A stretch of 64,000 nt of DNA from Lewinellaceae bacterium (GCA_020636445.1 JACJXV010000001.1:1-64000); one strand, 5' to 3'. Shown: positions 35,001-43,699, counted from the first letter of the stretch. A program made the numbers and translations. Notes: a model not told the origin generated them from the letters alone.

Positions 35001-35727
35001 TGGCAGCCAGTGGAATGTCTTCACCGTAATCCATAACCATCGCGTGGTATTCGCCATTGGAATCGGTATACTTGCCAACGCGGTCGCTGGTATTAATCCC
35101 TGATTTGTCGGGATTATCTACTGCTTCAATATCCAGGTAACCCGGATTAGCATACTGCACATTGCGCTGACATTCAAAATCGTCCCAAATCGCAACATCT
35201 TTAACTACTCCAGAGCAAGCCCCGGAGGGTTCCATTACGATATTGTCGAACAGGTACGTATCACTGCTGGCATCAACTCCTGGGTCAAAGAAAATCAGGA
35301 CCTTATTCAACCCGGTACGGCTGGCCGCCGCGCTTAGGTTCAGGGTATATTCAATCCATTGATTGGCCACAGCAATATTTTGCCTGACTTCAATGGCCGG
35401 TGATGTTCCTTCAAGCTTGAGGATAAACGCCGAGGGAGTAGGAGCCTTTACCATAATCCGGAACTGGTTATTCACGGACAAGTCCAGTGGGGCGGCCAGT
35501 TCAGCCAGGAAAAGGCTGTAGGCAGCCCCTGCCTTCTTCGTATATGAGCCAACCATTCCCCCGGGATTAATACCCACGGTATCGGGGTTACTCACCACCG
35601 AAAAGGAACCTTCAATTGCATTCCAGGGGAGCTTGGCTCCGCCTTCAAAGTCCTCTAATACCACCTGGCTTATCCCGAAAAGGGGAACGGCCAGGAGTAA
35701 GAGCCAGAGTAAGTTTCGTTTCATCAT
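32089..35727 (-). CDS. Seven-module beta-sandwich protein with T9SS sorting domain
   Basis: A 1212-residue exported protein of unknown function. After a signal peptide (MMKRNLLWLLLLAVPLFGIS) come seven homologous modules of 149-165 residues, starting near 23, 182, 331, 493, 643, 808 and 960. They alternate: A-type begin LEDFEGG and B-type begin DDFECQRN or DDFDCQRN, so the order is A-B-A-B-A-B plus a divergent seventh. Each has the carbohydrate-binding-like pattern NPD..G...VG.YT and ends YYIDDI or similar. The last 88 residues are a T9SS C-terminal sorting domain (LNIAPNPAHDF). No catalytic domain is visible. Position in the PUL suggests a cell-surface glycan-binding role. ATG at 35724 is an alternative start. 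Confidence 0.85.
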   Translation of the reverse strand: MMKRNLLWLLLLAVPLFGISQVVLEDFEGGAKLPWNAIEGSFSVVSNPDTVGINPGGMVGSYTKKAGAAYSLFLAELAAPLDLSVNNQFRIMVKAPTPSAFILKLEGTSPAIEVRQNIAVANQWIEYTLNLSAAASRTGLNKVLIFFDPGVDASSDTYLFDNIVMEPSGACSGVVKDVAIWDDFECQRNVQYANPGYLDIEAVDNPDKSGINTSDRVGKYTDSNGEYHAMVMDYGEDIPLAARSLVKIKVWAPVAGNLLVKLEGGSSPAKEIPVPITEINKWVEYTVDFTSQAGASHKKLVFFFNAGVLPGPSDIYYIDDIRFAERPTNLVLEDFEGGAKLPWNPIEGSFLVLDNPPGGDTLMLNGSATVGAYTKMAGSSYSLFLAELAEPLNLALFNQFRIQVKSPVATSFILKLEGASGNIEGRKVIAVPNEWVEYTFNFSAAAAKTDFNKILLFFADGNAENDDTFLFDNLIAEESGACAGVAKDPEVLDDFECQRNIAYAQPGWTDVVVVDNPDRSAVNESDKVGKYTDTGSEYHAMVLDFGQDIPIADRPIAKIKVWAPVAGNLLVKLEGGSSGPKEYPVAVTETNKWVQYTVDMSDQIGASHRKLVFFFNAGKLPGENDVYYIDDIRMEAPSITAIEDFEGGPKLSWESLGATGVFGTFNGAIANPDATGANTSATVGSYTKGSSALGGLQALLPGLLDLSSLPQVNLQVWAPEGATSLTLRLFSGTEGLKEVNRPIAETGKWVDLSFNFDNFKTVTDFERVDIIFDPALASTSNWYFDNLTQTAPTIDACEGVEPKLGFVDDFDCQRNVTVTGGSDRLEVIRNPDPSGINSAANDKVGKYTDPTDPWSALVWDFVTPIDLSVLNQLHVKIWSPKAVPLLFKVEGGQQVEVWGEVAAANTSKWVEYVVDLSGAAGKGNTRLAIFFNGGVDHSDTDVYYIDDVEFRREPYTACISTFETPLDNLGKWQYFANGSLDGNQVDIVVDNPHKTGINMSDKVAEFIERPGGEIFAGMFTTALPSTVILPNDNKTISMKVWMDHAAKVVFKLERSTNGAPNTGDLKVDYTTPGEWQTLTWDFSGIVPDNAIYTLLTVIMDFDNKPTEEKRYYFDDIAIGGASCGAATPTRDITIASLNIAPNPAHDFLRVSNVGDIQNFVIYNTLGQQMAIINTSGQQLVDLPVNTLDKGMYILAGFNRQGQLVANARFIKE

Positions 35728-35753
35728 TGAGCCGTATTTTGGGTTAAAAAAAT

Positions 35754-38204
35754 TTATGGAATCAACACAGGCAGGGTTGCTATCCCCCGGTCGGTGCGAA
35801 TTTGTAAATAATAGTATCCAGGAATCAGTGGTGGCCAATGCAACTCCCAAAGCTGCTCCCCTGCCGTAAGGTTACTGCGTTTGCCCAGTTGCTGCACTGG
35901 TCGACCAGCAGCATCAAACAAGGTTAGCGAAACCGTCCCTGCGACAGGCAAGGTAAATCGCAGCTGTCCACCCAAAGGGGCTGGATTAGGAGCCAGGGAC
36001 ACCTGTAAATCATCAGCCTTTATCCGTGTAGGAACTGCCGTCACTTCCGCGCGAAAATCCATCTTAATTAAGGCGGGTTCAATCTCAGGATTGGCCATGA
36101 ACAACTTCCACAACAGTTCACTGCGGTAGTTTTCTATCATCACCAGGATAGGGCCCTGGTCAATGGCGAGGTAAGAATCGGCAAACCAGTTTTGCGAAAG
36201 GTTGAAAGCATCGTAAAAGCCCATAGGGCCCCATAGGTCTTTCCCCTGAACCCCGTAAAAATATTTCAGCGCCGCCAGGGACTCTGTGGGTGTATAAACG
36301 ATCGAACTTAAGGCCGCCGTAGGGCTTATTGTTCCATTATCGCGATCAGCGGAAGGTTCGTGGGCCAAGTACCCTACCAAAGGGTCGTCACTAGCCGTAA
36401 GGCCCCAGCAGTCGGCACTATAACCCACATACCCCTTTGGGTTTTCGATGCAATAAGCCCGGTTAACCAGGGTATGATTGCGGTTGTGTTCGAAGTAATT
36501 GGTGTAATCATCACGCCATTGCCGCGGATCAAAACCCAGATAGGAGTAATGCGCAAAAAAGAGCGGGCCACCACGAGCAGGCCCTACTGCCAGGGGAAAA
36601 CCATAATAAGTATTTCCATTGCGGTAATTACCTCCCGCCCAGCCTTTTTGATACAAACTTCCCGGTACGGGGTGGGTCGGTGAAGCTACAGCCAATAGGT
36701 AGACCATAAGGGTTTCATTATACCCCCGAACCGGTAAATTCAAGGTGAATTGAAAACTCGGCGACCAATGCCAGTAGATTACATTCAAAAACTGCTGGCG
36801 GTACCAATTCCAATCCACGGCTTCCCAAATAACGGTGATGCGTGCGCGAAGGGCATTATCCGCAGGTGAATCGGCATTGAAATAGCTACGGGCCGTAAGT
36901 AAGCCCTGAATGAGAAATGCCGTTTCAACAATATCTCCGCCATTATCCCGCGTACTGAATGGTACCACTTTACCCGTCTGCCCATTTAACCAATGGGAAA
37001 AGGCCCCTTTGAAGCGATCACAGGATTCCAGGAAGGTAAGTATCTTCTCGAGGCGCTCCCGCCCTTGCTCGCGGGTGATAAAACCTCGTTCAATCCCTAC
37101 GAGCAATCCCATAATACCAAAACCAGTCCCCCCGGTAGTTACCACATCCCCGGAGGTATTGCGTTCCCGGGCCATTCCACTGGCGGGATGACCAAAGTCC
37201 CAGAAATAACGAAACGTATACTCCTGAACCATGTCCAGCAAGTCCTCGTCCGCAGCGGGACGTAACCGGGCGGGGAGAGCCTCGCCCGCCGGAGATAAAG
37301 CCCCAGATACGTCTACTGCCCGCACCTGGTAGCGCAACAAGGTATCCGCATGATCCGGGAGCGGTGGAAAATCAAGGGCTATTGTGTCTTTGGGACCAAC
37401 GGCAAAAGCAGGCTGAAAGGTAATACCGTCCCAGGAACGCCAGATCTGGTATCCGGTAATGCCCTGCGGCTGTTCCGGCGCTTGCCAGCGCAACTCTACA
37501 TGCCTGGCATAGCCATCACGCACCCGCACCTGCCGGGGCGCACCCGGTCCGGCAGCACCTGCACTCCGGTAGGCCCTGACTTCGTCGAGCAGCAGGGTGT
37601 GTTCCTGGCCATCGGCCGGGCCCTGGCCGAGGATGACAGCCTTTATCTGAGAAAATTGGATACCCGTTTGGCTGGGATCGTTGCGAAGAGCAACCAACGG
37701 AATTTTTACAGCCACCCAGGTAGCGGCCGGTATAGCTCCCGTGAAATTTCCTAACGGATATCTCCGCGATTTTGTAGCTCCGGGAGCCCCTTCCAAAAAT
37801 ATATCTGGTAATTGGTCCTGGGGAATAGTAGTTGGCGAATAAGCCCAGAAGGCCAGCGTATCCAAATTCCGTAAATCCTGAAAAGGAAACCCAGGTGCAA
37901 TAACCAATGCCGACCAATCCCCTCCTGGGCGAGAGGTCCACCGGATACGCAAACTATGATTCCCCTGAAAAGCCGTAGGGGTCCGGGTAACCGGAATTTT
38001 ATCCCCCGTCGGACCACTCTGTTCCAGACTACTGGGTGATGTCTTAAAAGCCAACCCCGAATCGTAATAAGTGTCCTGCGTACTTTCCTGAAAGAAATAC
38101 GCTACTTGTGAATAGACCTGAACGCTCAGGCTCAGATACAAAAACACGAAAACCTCTCTGGTGCCCCTAAAGGGGCGCTGAACTCTTTTCAATTGCACAA
38201 GCAA
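35754..38204 (-). CDS. T9SS-exported GH144-like enzyme, putative endo-beta-1,2-glucanase
   Basis: A multidomain secreted enzyme of about 816 residues: signal peptide (to about 33), a beta-sandwich CBM-like domain (about 35-215), a fibronectin-III domain (about 222-312), the glycoamylase-fold catalytic domain (about 318-740; YTFRYFWDFGHPASGMARER, TTGGTGFGIMGLLVGIERG, VRGYNETLMVYLLA, YCIENPKGYVGYSADCWGLTASD, NGTISPTAALSS) and a T9SS sorting domain (VSLAPNPAPLGGQLRF). Close relatives of this catalytic domain form GH144, endo-beta-1,2-glucanases. No ATG is available: the frame can start only at TTG 38204 or later GTG/TTG codons. One extra A in the A6 run at 38211-38216 would join it to an ATG at 38224. 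It is the first gene of the PUL. Confidence 0.85.
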   Translation of the reverse strand: MLVQLKRVQRPFRGTREVFVFLYLSLSVQVYSQVAYFFQESTQDTYYDSGLAFKTSPSSLEQSGPTGDKIPVTRTPTAFQGNHSLRIRWTSRPGGDWSALVIAPGFPFQDLRNLDTLAFWAYSPTTIPQDQLPDIFLEGAPGATKSRRYPLGNFTGAIPAATWVAVKIPLVALRNDPSQTGIQFSQIKAVILGQGPADGQEHTLLLDEVRAYRSAGAAGPGAPRQVRVRDGYARHVELRWQAPEQPQGITGYQIWRSWDGITFQPAFAVGPKDTIALDFPPLPDHADTLLRYQVRAVDVSGALSPAGEALPARLRPAADEDLLDMVQEYTFRYFWDFGHPASGMARERNTSGDVVTTGGTGFGIMGLLVGIERGFITREQGRERLEKILTFLESCDRFKGAFSHWLNGQTGKVVPFSTRDNGGDIVETAFLIQGLLTARSYFNADSPADNALRARITVIWEAVDWNWYRQQFLNVIYWHWSPSFQFTLNLPVRGYNETLMVYLLAVASPTHPVPGSLYQKGWAGGNYRNGNTYYGFPLAVGPARGGPLFFAHYSYLGFDPRQWRDDYTNYFEHNRNHTLVNRAYCIENPKGYVGYSADCWGLTASDDPLVGYLAHEPSADRDNGTISPTAALSSIVYTPTESLAALKYFYGVQGKDLWGPMGFYDAFNLSQNWFADSYLAIDQGPILVMIENYRSELLWKLFMANPEIEPALIKMDFRAEVTAVPTRIKADDLQVSLAPNPAPLGGQLRFTLPVAGTVSLTLFDAAGRPVQQLGKRSNLTAGEQLWELHWPPLIPGYYYLQIRTDRGIATLPVLIP

Positions 38205-38680
38205 GACCTTTTTTGCTCTCTCATCCTACACCATGGTGTATTCCAGCCCAGACCATTTTAGCCTTTAATTACTCAAAAGAAGACTACGCCATGGAAATTC
38301 GAGCATACCAACATTTAAAATAAAATACTGTTCCGAAACCCCTTTTCAAAACATCACGCTACGGTTATCAGGTTTCAATACTCAATATTATTGAAATTAA
38401 AACTGAAACAGGCAAAAAGGACCTCACCAATACTACGCCATTGAGAAAAGTTGACACCTCCCCTGGTTCTTCAGGGCATGATGAGGTATACTATTGGTCC
38501 GTCAAGTTCGAAAACAAAGGTTGGAGATGGTGAAGAGTGAGCAGTGAGCAGTGAGCGGTAGGCAGTAGGCGGTTACCGAAAAAGTAAAATTCTGGCATTG
38601 ACGGTGGGGTCTTTTCGGTGACACATTATCTAACTATTGAAACTTGATAAAATGCGGGGAAGGTTTCCTTTTGATTCAGC
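38205..38680. other. 476-base gap upstream of the PUL, likely regulatory
   Basis: Must hold the promoter for the PUL genes. No exact TAnnTTTG was found on the minus strand. It contains AT-rich sequence (38320-38410) and a 7-bp-phased patch at 38534-38575, 3' of the regulator gene that ends at 38681. No coding region seen. Confidence 0.5.
38534..38575 (+). repeat. 7-bp-phased patch of six heptamers
   Basis: AGAGTGA, GCAGTGA, GCAGTGA, GCGGTAG, GCAGTAG, GCGGTTA in strict 7-base register. Intergenic, between the PUL and its regulator gene. Confidence 0.85.
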
Positions 38681-41470
38681 TTAAAAATCGATCATATAGG
38701 CGGTGAGGTTGACATCTGCATCCAGCTCAAGCTTTTGGCGTAACCGGTAACGCTTGTTCTCTACACCCCGAATGGAAATATTGAGCAGGGGAGCAATTTC
38801 TTTAGAGCTTAAATTCATTTTCAGATAGGCAGCAAGTTTCAAATCGCCAGGGGTCAAATCCGGATAAGTGGCTTTTAATTTTCGGAAAAATACTTCGTGA
38901 ACCTCATTGAAATTGTTCTCAAACACCTGCCAGTCTTTTTCTGATCCCAGATGGCTGTCTACCAGTTTAACCAGGCGACGATAGTAGCCATCGGGCCAGC
39001 GACTACTTCCCAGTTCGGCGCGCATCGCCACCAGGGCATCTTTGATCTGCATCAGGCTCTCGTTTTTCTGGATCAGGTTGAACGTAGAATTAGCCAACTC
39101 ACGTGATTTGTTCATAATCTCCAATTGCAGCTGTTCGTTACGCGCCTGAATGCGGGTTTGTTGTAATTGCCGTTCCTTATCCAATATCTGGCGGCGGTGC
39201 TGACGGTCCAGGCGCAGGTAATACCAACGAAACAGACCATAAACCACTCCCCCAATCGTCAACAAAAACAATAACCGCATCCAGGTAGTCTGGTACCATT
39301 GAGGAGGCACATAAAAACGTAGCTCCCGGATATCGGTGGAAAAATTAGACTGCACAAAAAAGGTATAATATCCGGGAGATAAGTTATCAAATTCAACCAG
39401 TGGTTCTTCGCGCCAACCCGACCACTCATTTCGCCAGCCGGCTAACCGGTACCGAAACAACACCTGGGCGCGAAAGACTGGCAATGCATAATGGATAACC
39501 ACGGTGGAAGTTTGCCGGGGCATGATTAGCGTTGGCTCGGTGTCTTTATAAATCAACTCCGGCGTTAATGTTGCTCCGGTCGATGAAATGGCATAACAAG
39601 ACCGTAGTAAAGGGGCGCCGGTTACCACCCGGTGATTCGCCTCACTATTCCCGTCCAGCAGGGCATAACCGTCCTCTAAACAAAGTAAATATTGGTTCTT
39701 AGTCAACGGAACTATCGTTTCATTATCGGGTACGAGGTTAACCGTATAGCGACCAGCCTGTTGTTCCCCCCGCCACCATTCCAGTTGGTTATTTGCGTAG
39801 CGAAAATAGTCCTGACCCTTTCCGGGCAACAGCAGGGTCGGCTGGTCATCCCGAATAACCAGCTGACCCTGCTCTTCATCCCATTGCAAAAGTTGGGTAT
39901 CTGTGCGCACCAAAATGCGGGGACCTACTTTCCGCAAGTCCACCTTAAGTACGTTTAGCAGTCCCGCCGAATTCGTTACTTTTTGCAAATCAAGCACTTG
40001 CCTGTAATCTGCATCCATGCGAAACCGATAGAGCCCTTCAAAAGAACTCAGTAACCAAAACCACCCTTTTTTATCTCGTACCAGGGCTTTGATAGGTCCT
40101 CCCGGCCCCTGGACCCGGTGGCTGAATGCCCATCCTGATTCAGGTGTATCCCGCCTTAAAACAATCAGCCCGGTATAGGTTCCCTGAAGCAAAAGCTCCG
40201 AAGTCAAGGCGGTGAATGGCCAACCACCGGTAACATCTGAAACCATCTTACTTGTCACCCCACGGATACGGAAGGTGCCATTGTTATGCCCGCAAAGTAA
40301 CTCGCCGCCCTCCGTATTCAGGGACCAGACCTGGCCTTGCATGCCCGGGATTAAGCGAAACGTTTCCTCCGAAGGCCAAGGCTTACTAAATAACCCCTGG
40401 TTAGTGCCCAGATAAAGGTGTCCTTCCCAATAGGCTGCCGTATAGACGGTTCCCAATGTCCCATGCCGATCCTGGTAATAAAGCAGCGGATCCGCTCGCA
40501 GTAATACATCTATTCCCCGGTCTAATCCACTCCAGATATTACCCAACCGGTCCTCGTACAGCGCCAGGATGGTATTATTTTGTAGTCCATGTTCCTGATT
40601 AAAGGTATAAAGGAGATCGCCTTCCGCATTTAGCACAAAGAATCCATCCAGAATGGTGCCTAGTACAAGTGTTCCGTCACGTAGCCGAATCCCCCTATTA
40701 AGCTGATTGCGTTTAAATGATTCATTTAATGGAGAATTCCAGGGGGTAAATTGTCCATTCTGGTAGACGAAAAGGCCACTGCGTTCGGTTCCTATTAACC
40801 AGCCTTTTTTTAACGGCAAAACAAAACTTACAATCTTATCCGAAAAAAGCTCACTACCGGGAATAAATCTGGAGGTGCCATCCGGTTCCAGGAAGAACAG
40901 CCCGGCATTGATCACCGGCAGTATCAATTGTCCGTTAACCTCTTGCAGAAACATGATATTTCCCGGGATTTTAACGGAAGTCAGTTTTTGTTCATTCAAT
41001 CGGTACAAACGGGAAAAGGATTGAAAATACACCCCACTACTGGTTGGAAGAATATGCCAGATTTCTTCCTTCCTGGCCAGGGTATCCTTCACCTGATCCA
41101 TAAGGGAAATGTATCTCAACCGCCCTGCCAACTGGGGTTCCCAGTACCCTAATGCGGCAAACCCGCCGGAATAAATCCTCCCACTGTTATCCGCAGCAAC
41201 GGCGCGGACGGCCTGTCCCTGAGGTAAGGGGTGCAGATCCCAGCTTTGTCCATCAAATACAAGTAAGCCGGCCGAATTGCCCGCATAAATAATCCCCTGG
41301 TGGTCCTGCGTAATTCCCCAGTTCTGGCTATGTGCTTTATAAGTGTTCTTGGTGTATTGAATCAGACGAGGAACCTCCTGAGCTACTCCAACTACCGGAA
41401 ACAAGCCCAGCAAAACCATTATCCCCCCGAGCAACAAGGTTTGTGCTCCTTTATTCTTCCGATTACCCAT
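38681..41470 (-). CDS. Membrane-spanning propeller/Y_Y_Y/LuxR-type transcriptional regulator
   Basis: A 929-residue one-piece sensor-regulator. It has a signal peptide or first membrane segment (about 12-31), a long extracytoplasmic region of regulator-propeller repeats (for example ALYEDRLGNIWSGLDRGIDVL), a Y_Y_Y-type domain (FRYRLAGWRNEWSGW ... LSPGYYTFFVQS, about 665-725), a membrane segment (about 732-754), a Gln/Arg-rich coiled coil and a C-terminal LuxR-type helix-turn-helix (LTPGDLKLAAYLKMNLSSKE, about 872-914). Unlike hybrid two-component PUL sensors it has no kinase or receiver domain. Being directly upstream of the PUL on the same strand, it is the likely glycan-responsive activator. 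Confidence 0.88.
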   Translation of the reverse strand: MGNRKNKGAQTLLLGGIMVLLGLFPVVGVAQEVPRLIQYTKNTYKAHSQNWGITQDHQGIIYAGNSAGLLVFDGQSWDLHPLPQGQAVRAVAADNSGRIYSGGFAALGYWEPQLAGRLRYISLMDQVKDTLARKEEIWHILPTSSGVYFQSFSRLYRLNEQKLTSVKIPGNIMFLQEVNGQLILPVINAGLFFLEPDGTSRFIPGSELFSDKIVSFVLPLKKGWLIGTERSGLFVYQNGQFTPWNSPLNESFKRNQLNRGIRLRDGTLVLGTILDGFFVLNAEGDLLYTFNQEHGLQNNTILALYEDRLGNIWSGLDRGIDVLLRADPLLYYQDRHGTLGTVYTAAYWEGHLYLGTNQGLFSKPWPSEETFRLIPGMQGQVWSLNTEGGELLCGHNNGTFRIRGVTSKMVSDVTGGWPFTALTSELLLQGTYTGLIVLRRDTPESGWAFSHRVQGPGGPIKALVRDKKGWFWLLSSFEGLYRFRMDADYRQVLDLQKVTNSAGLLNVLKVDLRKVGPRILVRTDTQLLQWDEEQGQLVIRDDQPTLLLPGKGQDYFRYANNQLEWWRGEQQAGRYTVNLVPDNETIVPLTKNQYLLCLEDGYALLDGNSEANHRVVTGAPLLRSCYAISSTGATLTPELIYKDTEPTLIMPRQTSTVVIHYALPVFRAQVLFRYRLAGWRNEWSGWREEPLVEFDNLSPGYYTFFVQSNFSTDIRELRFYVPPQWYQTTWMRLLFLLTIGGVVYGLFRWYYLRLDRQHRRQILDKERQLQQTRIQARNEQLQLEIMNKSRELANSTFNLIQKNESLMQIKDALVAMRAELGSSRWPDGYYRRLVKLVDSHLGSEKDWQVFENNFNEVHEVFFRKLKATYPDLTPGDLKLAAYLKMNLSSKEIAPLLNISIRGVENKRYRLRQKLELDADVNLTAYMIDF

Positions 41471-41772
41471 ACTTTTTCCTGCTCATCCCTTAGATAGGTG
41501 CTAGTTTAAGAGCGTGTTTTGAATTCCATCAATTGCTTCTAAATGACAAATCACTATCAGGATGGGTATAAATATACATCAGTTTATAAATTTCCAGATT
41601 GCTGGGCTGCGGACAAACCCAGGATTGTAATCTACCCGCTGTTATTCAGACTGCCGAAAAGGCTGCTAAACAAAATAAGGGCTCGGTCACCTGCCCTTAT
41701 GAAAACAATGGAAATACCGTATATTTGCCGCTACTATATCAGCCCAAACCTGCCACCCAATTGACAATTACC
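41471..41772. other. 302-base divergent promoter region
   Basis: Lies between the divergent regulator gene and the double esterase gene. Contains a TATATTTG word (41720-41727) suited to the esterase. The frame of the esterase is open back to 41599 but that part lacks protein character. Confidence 0.5.
41720..41727 (+). promoter_or_regulatory. Candidate -7 element for the double esterase gene
   Basis: TATATTTG matches TAnnTTTG exactly, 45 bases upstream of the ATG at 41773. No -33 TTTG is evident at the usual distance. Confidence 0.35.
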
Positions 41773-43482
41773 ATGAACATTCGCCAAGGATTATTCCTTT
41801 TCCTCTGGGTTCTGCTGGCCTCCTCCGCCTGGGCCCAAAATGTAAACCTGGAGGCCTACCAGCGCCGGACTTTTACGGATGCTAATGGCGACACCCTCCG
41901 TTATCGGCTCCTTTATCCTGAAAATTATGATTGTTCACGGACCTATCCGCTGGTTGTGTTCCTTCATGGCTCAGGAGAGCGGGGCACCGACAATACTGCC
42001 CAATTGGTTCACGGAGCTTCTCTTTTCCTGGACCCAGCGACACGACGCAATTTTCCGGCCTTCGTTCTTTTCCCACAATGTCCTACTACCGACTCCTGGG
42101 CACAAGTAAACCAATACCGGGAAGAGGGTGACACGCACTGGGATTTTCCCCTATCCCAAAATCCCAACCCAGCGCTTCGGCAAGTAATGGAGTTACTCGA
42201 TTTACTTCCCCGCGAATTATGCATCGATGCCCAACGGATCTATCTGGGCGGCCTTTCCATGGGCGGCATGGGTACCTTTGAATTATTGGCCCGTTGGCCT
42301 GACTGTTTCGCCGCGGCTTTCCCCATCTGCGGCGGGGGAAATCCCCTGCTTGCTCCCCTGTATGGGCCGACAACCAAAATGTGGGTCTTCCATGGCGCTA
42401 AAGACCAGGTCGTTCCGGTTGACCTGTCTAAAGAAATGGTCAAAGCACTGAAACGAACTGGTGCCGATGTGCGCTATACCGAATATCCCAACGTAAATCA
42501 CGATAGTTGGACCAATGCCTTTGCCGAACCGGAATTACTGACCTGGCTGTTCAGCCAGCGCCGTGAACTTGGGCTTCGCTATGAATCGCCGGTTTTTACT
42601 AACGTTAATAAAACCACTACCACCTACTTCAAGGGAACCAATAACGATAGCCTGCAGATTGATTATTACTACCCCCTGGATGATACGGCAAGCAACCGGC
42701 CGATTTTACTCTACGTCCACGGCGGAGGCTTTTCCGGTGGCAACCGGGATTTTCCCCGCTTCAACACCTTCGCCCAGCGCCTGGCCCGCATGGGGTATGT
42801 CGTTGCGTCCATGTCGTATCGGCTTACCATGAGAGGTAAGTCATTTAGCTGTCAACAAGCGGCTCATGTAAAGGTGCAAACCTTTCAGCAAGCCGTCATC
42901 GATATCCGACGGGCCACCAACCATATTTTAGCCCGCACGCAGGAACTAGGTATTGACCCCAGTAAAATCATTATCGCAGGCAGTAGTGCCGGGGCAGAAG
43001 CTGCCGTTCATGCTGCCTATTGGGGCGACCAGCACCTTCCCGCCGATGCCCCCAAACTACCGGCTAAATTTCGGTATGCCGGACTCATCAGCATGGCAGG
43101 AGCTATTCTCGACCCCCTGGTCATAACCTCTCAGAATGCTATTCCAACCATGTTATTTCATGGCACCTGTGACAATTTGATCCCCTATTACAGTGCCTCC
43201 CACCACTATTGTACCCCAGGGCAACCCGGATACCTGCTCCTGCACGGCGGCGGCGATATCCGCGAACGCCTCTACGATTTGTCCAAACCTTTCTACCTGG
43301 TTTCGCTTGACAATGGGGGCCACGAATGGAATGAACTCCCGCTATCCGATTATTTCGACCTCATCGTCGATTTTCTCAGCAAGGACATCATGGCTGGCGA
43401 GCAACGACAATTGCACTTTAGATTCCCTACGGGGCAAACCTGTAAGCTGGAGGCGGCACCGCCACCAGGTTTTCGACCCTAG
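41773..43482 (+). CDS. Tandem double alpha/beta-hydrolase (esterase) protein, exported
   Basis: A 569-residue exported protein with two separate alpha/beta-hydrolase domains. After a signal peptide (NIRQGLFLFLWVLLASSAWA) the first domain resembles dienelactone/PHB-depolymerase-like esterases: oxyanion HGSGERG (about 65-71), nucleophile GLSMG (Ser162), Asp211 in HGAKD and His243 in VNHDSW. The second resembles HSL/BD-FAE-type carboxylesterases: HGGGFSGG (316-323), GSSAG (Ser405) and a His in NGGHEWNE. Both catalytic sets look complete. Such esterases often remove acetyl or feruloyl groups from plant polysaccharides; the substrate here is inferred only. The ATG at 41773 fits the signal peptide. 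Confidence 0.85.
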   Translation: MNIRQGLFLFLWVLLASSAWAQNVNLEAYQRRTFTDANGDTLRYRLLYPENYDCSRTYPLVVFLHGSGERGTDNTAQLVHGASLFLDPATRRNFPAFVLFPQCPTTDSWAQVNQYREEGDTHWDFPLSQNPNPALRQVMELLDLLPRELCIDAQRIYLGGLSMGGMGTFELLARWPDCFAAAFPICGGGNPLLAPLYGPTTKMWVFHGAKDQVVPVDLSKEMVKALKRTGADVRYTEYPNVNHDSWTNAFAEPELLTWLFSQRRELGLRYESPVFTNVNKTTTTYFKGTNNDSLQIDYYYPLDDTASNRPILLYVHGGGFSGGNRDFPRFNTFAQRLARMGYVVASMSYRLTMRGKSFSCQQAAHVKVQTFQQAVIDIRRATNHILARTQELGIDPSKIIIAGSSAGAEAAVHAAYWGDQHLPADAPKLPAKFRYAGLISMAGAILDPLVITSQNAIPTMLFHGTCDNLIPYYSASHHYCTPGQPGYLLLHGGGDIRERLYDLSKPFYLVSLDNGGHEWNELPLSDYFDLIVDFLSKDIMAGEQRQLHFRFPTGQTCKLEAAPPPGFRP

Positions 43483-43594
43483 TGCAAAAAACTGAGGGCT
43501 TTGTCAACGGAGGAGTGAAAGGTGAAGGCGCGCCTGCGCTAAGCTTGTCCGCCTATGGCGGGCTTCGACGGGCGAAGGAAACCAGAACCCAGTC

Positions 43595-43615
43595 GGCAGT
43601 AAACAGTTGGCAGTA
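43595..43615 (+). repeat. 7-bp-phased patch: GGCAGTA, AACAGTT, GGCAGTA
   Basis: Three consecutive heptamers sharing the CAGT core in strict register within an intergenic region. Confidence 0.75.
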
Positions 43616-43699
43616 CCCGAACTCAGTAGGTCATCGGCCGCCTAAGCAAAGCCACGGCTGGTAAACCCTCCATAGGCGGGTAAACCCTGGTTTGACTCA

